DNA of 64,000 nt from Arenibacter sp040216555 (GCA_040216555.1 JAVJOW010000009.1:186001-250000); one strand, 5' to 3'; positions 1 to 9,108 are shown, numbered from the stretch's first letter. Notes: a model not told the origin generated them from the sequence alone. Numbers and translations: made by a program.

Positions 1-292
1 CATCCATATAGAAAGACTGCACGTGCTGTGAGGTAGGGGTGTTGTTCCATTCGTGCATCACATCATCTTGAACCTGACCTTTTGTAAAGGTTCCTCCCTC
101 TACAAATACTAAACCTGGTGCAGTTTCCTGCTCTTTAAAGTCTGAATTGTACTGAAATCCACCTTCCTTGGCGTTAATATTCCAGCCCGTAGCCCTTGAA
201 ACATTTTTAGAAGACGATGAGTTTTTACAGCTTGAAAAACCACCAGCTACAATAGCGCAAGAGAGTACAACTTTGATGAATTGTTTTTTCAT
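1..292 (-). CDS. gldJ: GldJ gliding-motility lipoprotein, N-terminal part
   Basis: Leftward gene cut by the window edge; about 97 codons are visible from the ATG at 290-292. The product begins with a lipoprotein signal peptide ending in FSSC (Cys22), a Ser-rich linker, then a segment typical of GldJ (TGWNINAKEGGFQYN, GLVFVEGGTFTKGQ, MHEWNNTP). The start of a formylglycine-generating-enzyme/sulfatase-modifying-like fold is recognisable at VEGGTF. GldJ is an outer-membrane lipoprotein of the gliding/type IX secretion machinery in Bacteroidota, where it supports GldK. It is divergent from porV, another secretion component. The identity rests on the recalled family sequence; the C-terminus cannot be judged. 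Confidence 0.9.
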   Translation of the reverse strand, partial: MKKQFIKVVLSCAIVAGGFSSCKNSSSSKNVSRATGWNINAKEGGFQYNSDFKEQETAPGLVFVEGGTFTKGQVQDDVMHEWNNTPTSQHVQSFYMD

Positions 293-732
293 AATTAGGA
301 CTTGAGTTCAAAAGACAAACTTCTTTTTGAAGGAGTTTGCGATTCATATTTTATTAATATTTTGTGTCGCTTTCGGCATTTAGAACGATGATTAAGGCAT
401 AATATTTTGTTAAATGAAAAAAAATTGATCATTTATTTAACATGCTAAGAGCATCGCTTAACATGAATAACGACTTAAAATTTAATATAGTATGGATAGT
501 TGATAATTCTTTGTAAAATATCAAGTAAAATCAATAAGAGTGAAACAATCTAAGCCATGGATTATTCCTATATATAATGTCTTATTGTAAAAAGAATTTA
601 AATGCCGATTTTTTTTAATGGTTTATATAAGATATTCAGAAAAAGGACGTTTGACTATAATGAGCCGAAATAATTTTATTCGGGTTCTTTTGGATAACTT
701 TTGAAACCAAATCTTAATTTTAACAAGTAAAA
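293..732. other. gldJ-porV divergent intergenic region
   Basis: These 440 AT-rich bases separate two divergent genes. I find no reading frame with protein-like content. A short imperfect hairpin (CCGAA ... TTCGG, about 662-680) lies 50 bases before porV. No perfect TAnnTTTG box is present for porV; the nearest is TAACTTTTG at about 694-702, with one extra base in the spacer. The region has no room for porU, which usually sits here or directly before porV in related genomes. Confidence 0.6.
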
Positions 733-1878
733 ATGAAAAAATTATCAATACTTTTCTTGCTTTTCTTGGTGTTTAAAGTTTCTGCTCAGGAAGATAGGGT
801 GATTACTACTGCTGTGCCTTTTTTGACTATTGCTGCTGATGCCAGGGCATCCGGTATGGGCGATATGGGGGTGGCAACTTCTACAGATGCTTTCTCCCAA
901 CAATGGAATCCGGCAAAATTTGCCTTCGCGGAAAGAGAAATGGGGATTGGACTTAGTTATACGCCTTATTTGGAAAGTATAATTACAGACATAGCGCTGT
1001 TAAGTGCAAATTTTCACAAAAAGATCAATGATAGAAGTGCCTTTGCCTTAAGTATCAGATACTTTACCTTGGGGGAAATAGAACTTAGGCAATTTGCAGG
1101 GGATCAGGCCCGATTGGCCAAGCCCAACGAATTGGCTTTTGATGGTTCCTATTCTTTAAAGCTAAGTGAAACATTTTCTATGGCTGTTGCAGGTAGGTTT
1201 ATTAGTTCAAATCTTAAATTGCCGGATAATGGCAGTGAGGATTCCAAAGCCGCAAGTTCATTTGCCGTGGATGTTTCTGGTTACTATCGCTCTCGGGAAA
1301 TTGCCTACAATAGTTTTGATGGCCGTTGGAGGGCAGGCTTCAACATTTCAAACTTAGGAAGCAAATTGAAGTACGATGACGCTGGACAAGAAAATTTTCT
1401 TCCTACCAATTTGAAAGGTGGAGTTGGTTTTGATTTTATTTTGGATCAGGATAATGTGCTTGGGCTTACCACTGAATTTAATAAACTTTTGGTGCCTACT
1501 CCACAAGATTATAATGATGACGGGGTAATTGATGGAACAGATAATGACGAATATCAGCAAACTACCTTTTTTGAAGGGGTTTTTAAGTCATTTGGCGATG
1601 CACCTGATGGCTTTAGTGAGGAGTTAAAAGAATTTACATGGGCACTCGGTGCGGAATATACCTACCAGAATGCATTTATGTTAAGAACGGGATATTTTAA
1701 TGAGAGCGATTTAAAGGGATCGAGAAAGTTTTTCACTTTGGGGGCTGGTTTTAGGTTTAAGTCAGCTCAGGTAGACCTGTCTTATTTGTTCTCTACTTCT
1801 CAAGTCAGAAACCCTTTGGAGAATACACTTAGATTTTCTCTGACATTCAATTTGGGAGAAGAATTTTTGAATGATTAA
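733..1878 (+). CDS. porV: Type IX secretion system outer-membrane protein PorV
   Basis: 381 residues. A Sec signal peptide (residues 1-18, cut before Gln19 in VSA-Q) is followed by a FadL-like beta-barrel beginning with ITTAVPFLTIAADARASGMGDMGVAT, the PorV/PorQ family signature. PorV is the outer-membrane shuttle/attachment protein that takes cargo from the type IX translocon to the PorU sortase. The barrel ends with alternating strands and a final aromatic-containing strand (LRFSLTFNLG). Residues 259-270 (DYNDDGVIDGTD) match a 12-residue EF-hand/dockerin calcium loop, probably in an exposed loop. It is followed by a strong terminator, so it is likely monocistronic. No porU is adjacent. Confidence 0.93.
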   Translation: MKKLSILFLLFLVFKVSAQEDRVITTAVPFLTIAADARASGMGDMGVATSTDAFSQQWNPAKFAFAEREMGIGLSYTPYLESIITDIALLSANFHKKINDRSAFALSIRYFTLGEIELRQFAGDQARLAKPNELAFDGSYSLKLSETFSMAVAGRFISSNLKLPDNGSEDSKAASSFAVDVSGYYRSREIAYNSFDGRWRAGFNISNLGSKLKYDDAGQENFLPTNLKGGVGFDFILDQDNVLGLTTEFNKLLVPTPQDYNDDGVIDGTDNDEYQQTTFFEGVFKSFGDAPDGFSEELKEFTWALGAEYTYQNAFMLRTGYFNESDLKGSRKFFTLGAGFRFKSAQVDLSYLFSTSQVRNPLENTLRFSLTFNLGEEFLND

Positions 1879-1904
1879 TACCAAAAAAAATATATAGCTT
1901 AACT

Positions 1905-1940
1905 ACAAAACCTGCCCACAAGCAGGTTTTGTTTATTTTT
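1905..1940 (+). terminator. Intrinsic terminator after porV
   Basis: Perfect 11-bp stem (1905-1915 with 1922-1932, ACAAAACCTGC/GCAGGTTTTGT), 6-base loop, then a T-rich tail (TTTATTTTTA). It separates porV from cdd. Confidence 0.9.
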
Positions 1941-1966
1941 ACTAAATTATTTAATGCTAATTGTCT

Positions 1967-2452
1967 ATGAAACTACGTAGGGTGGTGTTCGATCTATTGG
2001 TCTATGATTCTATGAATGAACTGGATCAGGGGGATCAAATTTTAATGCATGAAGCAGTAAAGGCTAGGAAAAATGCCTATTCCCCTTATTCAAAATTTAA
2101 TGTTGGGGCTGCGGTATTATTGGACAATGATGAAATTGTAATTGGCAATAATCAGGAAAATGCCTCATACCCTTCCGGTTTGTGCGCGGAAAGAGTGGCC
2201 ATATTTTACGCTTCGGCAAAATATCCTGGTATGGGTATCAAGGCCATTGCCATAAGCGCCACTTCCAAAAATTTTGTAGTCAATAAACCTGCCGCCCCTT
2301 GTGGTAATTGTAGGCAGTCCATTTCAGAATATGAAATAAAACAACTGAGACCTATATCCATTATTATGTCCGGTGAAACGGGGGAGATCTTAAAATGTAA
2401 CGCTGTTTCCGATATTCTTCCTTTAGCCTTTAATAGTACATTCTTGGGTTAG
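1967..2452 (+). CDS. cdd: Cytidine deaminase
   Basis: 161 residues from the ATG at 1967; an in-frame TTG two codons upstream (1961) is less likely. It hydrolyses cytidine and deoxycytidine to uridine and deoxyuridine in pyrimidine salvage. The zinc-site motifs are intact: Cys73-Ala-Glu75 (CAER, with the catalytic Glu) and PCGNC with Cys112 and Cys115. The substrate-binding segment YSPYSKFNVGAA is also present. About 30 residues longer at the N-terminus than the E. coli-independent tetrameric type, as is usual in flavobacteria. It lies between porV and pdhA with its own spacing, so it is probably a separate unit. Confidence 0.95.
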   Translation: MKLRRVVFDLLVYDSMNELDQGDQILMHEAVKARKNAYSPYSKFNVGAAVLLDNDEIVIGNNQENASYPSGLCAERVAIFYASAKYPGMGIKAIAISATSKNFVVNKPAAPCGNCRQSISEYEIKQLRPISIIMSGETGEILKCNAVSDILPLAFNSTFLG

Positions 2453-2577
2453 TGCCATAAATTAACACATTCTGTATTTAGGATTTAGATAATTCTCAAG
2501 TATTCCTTATTTTGTTTTATATAATCGCTTTATGCGAAGCTTTTGATTTAAATTTTTTTCCTATTGATTTATATATG

Positions 2578-2585
2578 TATTTTTG
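2578..2585 (+). promoter_or_regulatory. -7 promoter element for pdhA-pdhC
   Basis: TATTTTTG matches the Bacteroidota TAnnTTTG consensus. A start site around 2590 would leave a leader of about 60 bases before the ATG at 2649. This argues against a longer start at 2583, which would fall inside the promoter. No good -33 TTG is seen at the expected distance. Confidence 0.5.
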
Positions 2586-2648
2586 TTTTCCGTTTTTGTC
2601 TTAAACTTGTTTTTGATCAAAGCGAATTACTACATAAATTATCAATTA

Positions 2649-3647
2649 ATGGAAAAAATAACCAAAGAAGTCTACCTTAAATGGTATGAGGACATGTTGT
2701 TCTGGAGAAAGTTTGAAGATAAACTTGCTGCAGTCTATATTCAACAAAAAGTTCGTGGATTTTTACATCTTTACAATGGACAGGAAGCTGTTCTTGCAGG
2801 GGCATTGCATGCAATGGACCTTAGCAAGGATAGAATGATTACTGCTTATAGGAATCACGTTCAGCCAATAGGTATGGGAGTTGATCCCAGAAAGGTTATG
2901 GCGGAACTCTATGGTAAAGTTACGGGAACTTCCAAAGGAATGGGTGGATCCATGCATATTTTTTCCAAAGAGCACCGTTTTTATGGAGGCCATGGTATAG
3001 TTGGTGGTCAGATTCCATTGGGAGCTGGATTGGCTTTTGCTGATAAGTATTTTAAAAGGGATGCCGTAACCCTTTGTTATATGGGAGATGGGGCAGTAAG
3101 ACAAGGATCGCTGCATGAAAGCTTTAACCTGGCAATGCTATGGCAATTGCCGGTTGTTTTTGTTTGCGAAAACAATGGTTATGCCATGGGAACATCGGTA
3201 GCCAGAACCTCGCATTCAACGGAAATTTGGAAACTTGGATTGGGATATGAAATGCCATGTGGACCGGTAGATGGAATGGACCCGGTAACTGTTGCCAAGG
3301 AAATGAGCAAAGCTATTGAGCGTGCCAGGTCCGGAGGCGGTCCTACTTTTTTGGAAATGAAGACCTATAGGTACAGAGGACACTCCATGTCTGATGCACA
3401 GCATTATAGGACTAAGGAGGAGGTTGAAGAGTACAAGAAGATCGACCCAATATCTCAAGTATTGGCTACTATAAAGGAAAATAAATATGCCACGGATGCC
3501 CAGATAAAGGAGATAGATACTCGGGTTAAAAAGTTGGTTTCTGAATGTGAAAAATTTGCAGAGGAATCGGATTATCCACCTCTAAATCAATTATATGATA
3601 TGGTATATGATCAAGAGGACTATCCATTTGTAAAACATAAAATATAA
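2649..3647 (+). CDS. pdhA: Pyruvate dehydrogenase E1 component, alpha subunit
   Basis: 332 residues from ATG 2649. Decarboxylates pyruvate with thiamine diphosphate and, with the beta subunit, acetylates the lipoyl arms of E2. The ThDP/Mg2+ motif begins at Gly146-Asp-Gly and ends in Asn175-Asn176 (GDGAVRQGS ... ENNG). The regulatory-loop segment YRGHSMSD is present, and the N-terminal half has the alpha-subunit GQEA and YRNH motifs. The E2 gene starts 5 bases after its stop, so the two are one operon. The beta subunit is not here: its gene is at 49868-50848. I chose the start because homologues begin MEKITKE-like and a -7 promoter element overlaps the upstream alternative. Confidence 0.96.
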   Translation: MEKITKEVYLKWYEDMLFWRKFEDKLAAVYIQQKVRGFLHLYNGQEAVLAGALHAMDLSKDRMITAYRNHVQPIGMGVDPRKVMAELYGKVTGTSKGMGGSMHIFSKEHRFYGGHGIVGGQIPLGAGLAFADKYFKRDAVTLCYMGDGAVRQGSLHESFNLAMLWQLPVVFVCENNGYAMGTSVARTSHSTEIWKLGLGYEMPCGPVDGMDPVTVAKEMSKAIERARSGGGPTFLEMKTYRYRGHSMSDAQHYRTKEEVEEYKKIDPISQVLATIKENKYATDAQIKEIDTRVKKLVSECEKFAEESDYPPLNQLYDMVYDQEDYPFVKHKI

Positions 3648-3651
3648 GTAA

Positions 3652-5304
3652 ATGGCAGAAGTAATAAACATGCCAAGACTTAGCGATACCATGGAAGAGG
3701 GGACCGTTGCTAAGTGGCTAAAAAAAGTAGGAGACAAGATTGAAGAAGGTGATATTTTGGCAGAAATCGAAACCGACAAGGCTACAATGGAGTTTGAATC
3801 TTTCAATGAAGGAACTTTATTATATATAGGTATCAAAGAAGGGGATACAGCTCCAGTGGATTCATTATTGGCCATAATTGGTGAAGAAGGAGAAGATGTT
3901 TCCGGTCTAATCAATAGTGCATCTTCAGAGGCCAAAGAGGAAAAACAAGCGGAAGCGGTAGAATCCAAGAAGGAAGAAAAAAAGGAGGAAAAAAAAGAAA
4001 CACCCAAGACTTCAAGTGCTATCCCTGAAGGGGTAGAAATTGTAAAGATGCCTCGTCTTAGTGATACTATGGAAGAAGGTACCGTGGCTACTTGGCTGAA
4101 AAAAGTTGGGGACGAAGTTGAAGAAGGGGATATCCTTGCAGAAATTGAGACTGATAAGGCCACAATGGAGTTTGAATCCTTTTATTCGGGTACCCTATTG
4201 TACGTGGGAATCAATGAAGGTGAAACCGCGCCGGTAGATGCAGTACTTGCCGTTATAGGTCCTAAAGGAACAGATGTTGATGCTGTATTGAGTGCAGGAT
4301 CAGGTTTCACTTCTGAAGAAACCGCTCCTGAAGAAACTAAGAAGGCTGAAACCGCTTCCGAAAATGATCAGCAAGCTGCACCTATTACTGCCAATGATGG
4401 TCAACGAATTTTTGCATCGCCATTGGCCAAGAAAATTGCCCAGGATAAGGGAATTAATCTAGAGGATGTTAAAGGGAGTGGTGATCAAGGAAGGATTATA
4501 AAGAAAGATATAGAGGAATATCAGCCTAAACAGAAAGCTGCCGAGAAGGCACTTCCTGCCCAGGATAAGGCTTCCTCCCCACAAGCTGCTGTTGCGGCTC
4601 CAATTAATTTGCCTGTAGGGCAAGAGGGGAGTGAGGAAGTTAAGAATTCTCAAATGCGTAAGGTTATTGCCAAACGTTTGGGAGAATCAAAGTTCTCCGC
4701 GCCACATTACTATTTGACCATTGAGGTCGATATGGATTATGCAAAGGTTTCAAGAGAGCAGATCAATAGCTTGCCGGATACCAAGGTATCCTTTAACGAT
4801 ATGGTGGTAAAGGCTTGTGCTATGGCGTTAAAAAAGCATCCACAAGTAAATACATCTTGGAACAATGAGACTACCAGATATAATCACCATGTGCATATCG
4901 GAGTTGCCGTTGCGGTAGATGAAGGCCTTTTGGTCCCTGTTTTAAAATTTGCGGATCAAATGACCCTTACCCAAATAGGGGCAACAGTGAAGGATTTGGC
5001 CGGAAAGGCAAGGAATAAGAAAATAAGTCCAGCGGAAATGGAGGGCAGTACCTTTACCGTTTCCAATCTGGGTATGTTCGGAATTTCTGAATTTACTTCT
5101 ATCATTAACCAACCCAATTCCGCTATACTGTCTGTTGGTGCCATTGTCCAGAAACCAGTGGTTAAGAATGGCCAGATCGTGGTTGGTAATACCATGAAGG
5201 TAACATTGGCCTGCGATCATCGAACAGTGGATGGAGCTACTGGAGCTCAATTTTTGCAAACACTTAGGGCGTATTTGGAGAATCCGGTTACCATGTTGGC
5301 TTAA
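3652..5304 (+). CDS. pdhC: Pyruvate dehydrogenase E2, dihydrolipoamide acetyltransferase
   Basis: 550 residues. It transfers the acetyl group from E1 to CoA. Two near-identical lipoyl domains are seen (residues about 2-77 and 129-203), each with the lipoylated lysine in ETDKATMEF (Lys43 and Lys169). They are joined by a Lys/Glu-rich linker and an Ala/Glu-rich linker. The peripheral-subunit-binding domain is at about 252-290 (ASPLAKKIAQDKGINL, GSGDQGRI). The catalytic domain ends with DHRTVDGATGAQF (His523, Asp527). It is co-transcribed with pdhA and followed by a strong terminator. No E3 gene is adjacent. The protein could in principle serve another 2-oxoacid, but the E1 alpha neighbour fits pyruvate. 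Confidence 0.96.
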   Translation: MAEVINMPRLSDTMEEGTVAKWLKKVGDKIEEGDILAEIETDKATMEFESFNEGTLLYIGIKEGDTAPVDSLLAIIGEEGEDVSGLINSASSEAKEEKQAEAVESKKEEKKEEKKETPKTSSAIPEGVEIVKMPRLSDTMEEGTVATWLKKVGDEVEEGDILAEIETDKATMEFESFYSGTLLYVGINEGETAPVDAVLAVIGPKGTDVDAVLSAGSGFTSEETAPEETKKAETASENDQQAAPITANDGQRIFASPLAKKIAQDKGINLEDVKGSGDQGRIIKKDIEEYQPKQKAAEKALPAQDKASSPQAAVAAPINLPVGQEGSEEVKNSQMRKVIAKRLGESKFSAPHYYLTIEVDMDYAKVSREQINSLPDTKVSFNDMVVKACAMALKKHPQVNTSWNNETTRYNHHVHIGVAVAVDEGLLVPVLKFADQMTLTQIGATVKDLAGKARNKKISPAEMEGSTFTVSNLGMFGISEFTSIINQPNSAILSVGAIVQKPVVKNGQIVVGNTMKVTLACDHRTVDGATGAQFLQTLRAYLENPVTMLA

Positions 5305-5328
5305 ATCGAATACGTTAAACAATTATAT

Positions 5329-5360
5329 AAAAAGCATCCTGATTTTCAGGATGCTTTTTT
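5329..5360 (+). terminator. Intrinsic terminator of the pdhA-pdhC operon
   Basis: A 14-bp perfect stem (5329-5342 with 5346-5359, core GCATCCTGA/TCAGGATGC) with a tight TTT loop and a T6 tail. Confidence 0.93.
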
Positions 5361-5487
5361 AACTTTAAGCCCTATCTAGTTCTTGATGGTTATATGAATT
5401 GAACTAAGGTATTCATGATTCATTTAGACCTTGATATAAATTTTGAATAAAATACAACTCGATTACATGTCAAATAAAAATCAATTT

Positions 5488-6519
5488 ATGAAAAATATTA
5501 TTGGTCTTGCCATATTAGCTTTAGCCTTTGGCTGTGGTAGCGCTAAAATAAATCAGTCGGTTGGTCTGGCAAATGGGACCAATGGTTCTGGTGTAATTGC
5601 CATGAATACCGCCGCAGCTCAGGGTAGTGCGGAAGTTTCCTCGGTAATTTCTGGTTTTTCCACAGAAAAAAGGGTTGGGGGCATAATTTCCTATTTGGCG
5701 TCGGATGAACTACAGGGCCGGGAAACTGGTAGCGAAGGAATAGAAATGGCAGCTGAATATATTGAAACTATTTTTAAAAGTAATGGGATTGGTCCCTACT
5801 TTAAGACTTATAGGGATACCTTGACCAATTTTGAAAAACCGGCATACAATTTAGTTGGCTTTATTGAAGGCTCGGACGAAAATTTAAAGAACGAGTACGT
5901 TATAATCGGTGCCCATTATGACCATATAGGTACTGCTGATCCGATAGCCAATGATAGTATTGCCAATGGAGCCAATGATAATGCCTCCGGTACTACCGCG
6001 GTCTTGGAGTTTGCCCGTTATTTTGGTAAGTATAGAAATAATAAGCGAAGCGTAATTTTTGCCTTGTTCAGTGGTGAGGAAAAGGGTCTCTTGGGCTCGA
6101 AGCATTTGGCCAAAAAGCTGAAAGATCAGAATTTGGATCTCTATGCCATGCTAAATTTTGAAATGGTGGGGGTTCCTCTGGTAGGTAAGGATTATTTTAT
6201 GTATGTTACCGGCTATGAGGAATCCAATTTAGCGGATATTTGCAACACTTATGCCGGGGAAAAATTGGTTGGATTTCTTCCAACGGCAAAGGAATACAAT
6301 CTGTTTAAAAGATCCGATAATTATCCCTTTCATTTAGAGTTTGGGGTTCCCTCCCAAACCTTTTGTACCTTCGATTTTACCAATTTCGATCATTACCACA
6401 AGGTGGGCGATGAGGTTTCCATAATGGATTTTGACCATATGGCCTTATTGGTAAATAAAACCCTTCCGGTTTTGGAAGATATTATTAATGCCCCTGTGAG
6501 GGAGTTAGAATATAAATAA
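5488..6519 (+). CDS. M28 family metallopeptidase, lipoprotein
   Basis: 343 residues from ATG 5488, whose product begins directly with a lipoprotein signal peptide ending LAFGC; an in-frame ATG at 5467 is possible. The catalytic domain has the dinuclear-zinc motifs of M28 aminopeptidases: GAHYDH, GANDNASG, the general-base pair in SGEEKGLLGS, a fourth ligand in NFEMVG, and the final histidine in FDHYHKVGDE. The fourth ligand is Glu where many family members carry Asp. A protease-associated domain is absent. Probably degrades peptides at the cell surface or in the periplasm. The next gene starts inside its stop codon (TAATG), so they are translationally coupled. Confidence 0.88.
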   Translation: MKNIIGLAILALAFGCGSAKINQSVGLANGTNGSGVIAMNTAAAQGSAEVSSVISGFSTEKRVGGIISYLASDELQGRETGSEGIEMAAEYIETIFKSNGIGPYFKTYRDTLTNFEKPAYNLVGFIEGSDENLKNEYVIIGAHYDHIGTADPIANDSIANGANDNASGTTAVLEFARYFGKYRNNKRSVIFALFSGEEKGLLGSKHLAKKLKDQNLDLYAMLNFEMVGVPLVGKDYFMYVTGYEESNLADICNTYAGEKLVGFLPTAKEYNLFKRSDNYPFHLEFGVPSQTFCTFDFTNFDHYHKVGDEVSIMDFDHMALLVNKTLPVLEDIINAPVRELEYK

Positions 6520-7199
6520 TGGCAAATATTGTAATTACTGGAAGTAGTAGGGGGATAGGCTTTCAAATGGCAAAGCTGTTTGCCAATGAAGGTCATCAAG
6601 TGTTGGCCTTATCTAGAAATAATGCCCCCATTGCAGCATTGAATCATAGGAATATTTCCAGCTTTTCGTTTGATTTGGCCAATGAATTGGATTACATCCA
6701 AATGGATGAGTTCATAAAGAATAATTGGAAACAGGTTGATGTCCTTATAAACAATGCCGGTAAATTGCTGAACAAACCTTTTTTGGAAACTTCTATGGAA
6801 GCATTTGAAGAGGTTTATAAGGTGAATGTTTTTGGGGTAGCCAATATCACTAAAAGAATTATTCCCTTAATGCCCAAAACGGGTCATGTGGTAACCATTA
6901 GTTCTATGGGGGGTGTTCAGGGGAGTATGAAATTTGCTGGATTATCTGCCTATAGTTCCAGTAAAGGTGCCGTAATTACCATGACAGAATTGTGGGCGGA
7001 GGAATTTAAGGAATCGGGACCATCATTTAATGTATTGGCCTTGGGGGCTGTACAGACCGAAATGTTGGAGGAAGCTTTTCCCGGTTATAAGGCGCCTACG
7101 ACCGCTTTGGAAATGGCTACATATATCAAGGATTTTGCACTTAGCGGCCATAAACTGTACAATGGAAAATTACTACAGGTGTCCAACTCAACGCCTTAA
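6519..7199 (+). CDS. Short-chain dehydrogenase/reductase
   Basis: 226 residues. A classical Rossmann SDR: the NAD(P)-binding TGSSRGIG is at residues 7-14, NNAG follows in the fourth strand, then the catalytic Ser (ISSMGG) and YSSSK. Its ATG overlaps the M28 peptidase stop codon. It is shorter than the usual 250, and the C-terminal substrate loop is small. The substrate cannot be predicted. It is followed after 12 bases by the HAD gene, so peptidase, SDR and HAD form one cluster. Confidence 0.88.
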   Translation: MANIVITGSSRGIGFQMAKLFANEGHQVLALSRNNAPIAALNHRNISSFSFDLANELDYIQMDEFIKNNWKQVDVLINNAGKLLNKPFLETSMEAFEEVYKVNVFGVANITKRIIPLMPKTGHVVTISSMGGVQGSMKFAGLSAYSSSKGAVITMTELWAEEFKESGPSFNVLALGAVQTEMLEEAFPGYKAPTTALEMATYIKDFALSGHKLYNGKLLQVSNSTP

Positions 7200-7211
7200 T
7201 TTTATAAACCA

Positions 7212-7853
7212 ATGAAAGAATACAAGTGTGTTATTTTCGACTGTGATGGGGTATTGGTAGATAGTGAGCTGTTGGGCAATCAGGTATTTGTGGATATGGC
7301 CAATGAACAAGGCGCTGGGATAGATATTTCCTATGCTATGCAACATTTTAAAGGAGGTTTTCTAAATGATAGTATTAGACAGGTGGAGGCGATTATACAA
7401 AAGCAATTGCCCTTGGGATTTGAAAAAGAATATCGTCAAAGGTCCTACGAACTGTTTTCGACCCATCTGAAACCGGTAGAGGGTGTTGAACAAGTCTTGA
7501 ATAAATTAACAGTGCCATTTTGTGTTGCATCCAGTGGGCCACAGGAAAAAATTAAAAAGAATTTGGCAACCGCCGGACTCTCCTCGTTTTTTAAAAACAA
7601 TATCTTCAGTTGTTATGATATTGGAAAATGGAAACCCGATCCGGCCATTTACTTGTATGCTTCAGAATCCATGGGTTATTCTCCAAGCGAATGCTTGGTG
7701 ATAGAGGATTCCTTTAAAGGAGCTAAGGCGGCCACCTCTGGAGGATTTGATGTTTATGGTTATACCCTGTTGAACGAAGATCCTGATTTTGAAAAAGAGG
7801 TTACCAAAACCTTTGAGCAAATGGAAGAGTTGATCTCTTTGCTTAAATTATAG
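7212..7853 (+). CDS. HAD-superfamily phosphatase, beta-phosphoglucomutase-like
   Basis: 213 residues. HAD motif I is FDCDGVLVDS (nucleophile Asp, acid/base Asp two later). Motif II Ser is in CVASSG, the motif III Lys is in GKWKPDP, and motif IV is VIEDSFKG. A helical C1 cap follows motif I. It most resembles the group that dephosphorylates small sugar phosphates (6-phosphogluconate or 2-deoxyglucose-6-phosphate type) or isomerises beta-glucose-1-phosphate. The substrate is not determinable from the sequence. Last gene of a rightward cluster, convergent with the AI-2E permease gene 15 bases on. Confidence 0.85.
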   Translation: MKEYKCVIFDCDGVLVDSELLGNQVFVDMANEQGAGIDISYAMQHFKGGFLNDSIRQVEAIIQKQLPLGFEKEYRQRSYELFSTHLKPVEGVEQVLNKLTVPFCVASSGPQEKIKKNLATAGLSSFFKNNIFSCYDIGKWKPDPAIYLYASESMGYSPSECLVIEDSFKGAKAATSGGFDVYGYTLLNEDPDFEKEVTKTFEQMEELISLLKL

Positions 7854-7868
7854 CCAACTACCTTTCTT

Positions 7869-8918
7869 TTAGGGCTTAGGTTTTAAAGGTTGGTTTCCTG
7901 AAATGAGACTGGCTATTATTTTTGTTTGTGGGAATTGTTCCAAAATAATCTTGATAAAAACGGTAATTGGTATTGCCATGATCAATCCAGGTACCCCCCA
8001 AATATATCCCCATAACATCAACATTACCAATACCGTAATGATGTTAATGGAAAAAGATTTTCCCATAAATATGGGTTCCAGTATCGATCCGAACAAAACC
8101 TGTACTCCGGTAATTGAAAGAACAAAGAACAAGAGTGTGCTTGTGGGCTCCAATTCAACAAATGCAAATAGCGCCAATAGCACTACGGAAATAATGGAGC
8201 CGACCATTTGGACAAAATTTATGGCAAAAGCGAAAAGTCCCCAGAAAATTGGAAAACTTACGTCAAAGAACACGCATGCCAATCCAATTCCGATTCCCGT
8301 AAAAAGACTTACTAGAAATTTGACCTTAATAAATGTAATAAGGTCTTTTTCAACTTTTACAAATGTTTTAACCGAGGTGTGCTTTTGTTTTAGAATGGTA
8401 TTGTTCATTAATTTCTGAACGTTTATTGATTCTGCCAACCAAAGCACAACAAAAAACACCGTCATTAATATCATGGTGACCGTATTGCCAATAAAATCCA
8501 GGGTCGTCCCAAAGTTCTTCATCATACTTTCTTTGGGAATAAAATTATTTATGATGTTTTCCTCTTTGGCATAGGGTATTCCAAGGTAATCTTCCATTCC
8601 TAATAACAGGGCTTCCAACTTGGTCTCCGCTTTTTGAAAAAAAGCATTGTCTGCAGATAGTATTTCCTTGCTGGTAAGTTGTATAAGTTCTCCCCCTATT
8701 TTTAAGGCTCCAATGAAAATCAGTATAACAATAAAAATACTTATAGGTTTGGACACATTCTTTTTATTGAGCCATCGCATAATAGGCAGGAACAATAAAG
8801 CTATGAACATAGAGAAAATCAGGGGGATAAAGATGAACGAAAGCAATTTTAGTAAGTAAAACACTAAGGGGATTACTATAATAAGCAATAACTTATTGGT
8901 GGTTCTTAACTCGTTCAT
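7869..8918 (-). CDS. AI-2E family (PerM-like) membrane transporter
   Basis: 349 residues and about eight hydrophobic segments: two at the N-terminus (LLLIIVIPLVFYLL and IPLIFSMFIALLFLPI), a soluble stretch near residues 90-130, then a block of helices from about 140. The C-terminal LMLWGYIWGVPGLIMAIP motif is characteristic of the AI-2E/PerM family. Members export autoinducer-2 or act as Na+/H+ antiporters or as permeases of unknown cargo, so the name is a family label. It is transcribed towards the HAD gene. Confidence 0.85.
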   Translation of the reverse strand: MNELRTTNKLLLIIVIPLVFYLLKLLSFIFIPLIFSMFIALLFLPIMRWLNKKNVSKPISIFIVILIFIGALKIGGELIQLTSKEILSADNAFFQKAETKLEALLLGMEDYLGIPYAKEENIINNFIPKESMMKNFGTTLDFIGNTVTMILMTVFFVVLWLAESINVQKLMNNTILKQKHTSVKTFVKVEKDLITFIKVKFLVSLFTGIGIGLACVFFDVSFPIFWGLFAFAINFVQMVGSIISVVLLALFAFVELEPTSTLLFFVLSITGVQVLFGSILEPIFMGKSFSINIITVLVMLMLWGYIWGVPGLIMAIPITVFIKIILEQFPQTKIIASLISGNQPLKPKP

Positions 8919-9095
8919 AATTGTAATAATAGTTTGTTTTTTGCTGTGTTCAACGGGAATGCAAAGTTAGTGGAAAGAAGTTGTCTTTAATCGTTAATAA
9001 AAGTGTAAATATTCTAGGGGTACAATTTTTTTTAGTATCGTTAATTGTTTTTTGATAAAATTTCTACTTAAGGTTATATGGAATCTTAAAATTTC

Positions 9096-9103
9096 TAATT
9101 TTG
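9096..9103 (+). promoter_or_regulatory. -7 promoter element abutting a start codon
   Basis: TAATTTTG fits the TAnnTTTG consensus and ends only five bases before the ATG at 9109. If used, transcription would begin at or next to the start codon, giving a leaderless or nearly leaderless mRNA. There is no clear -33 element. Confidence 0.35.
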
Positions 9104-9108
9104 TTGCT

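Noticed and set aside
3591..4163. 190-codon leftward open frame opposite the E2 gene
   Set aside because: Antisense to the duplicated lipoyl domains; the Ser/Phe-rich repeated sequence is the shadow of those repeats.
9052..9108. Longer N-terminus for the SprT-like protein
   Set aside because: The extension is AT-rich leader with a -7 box and no family similarity.
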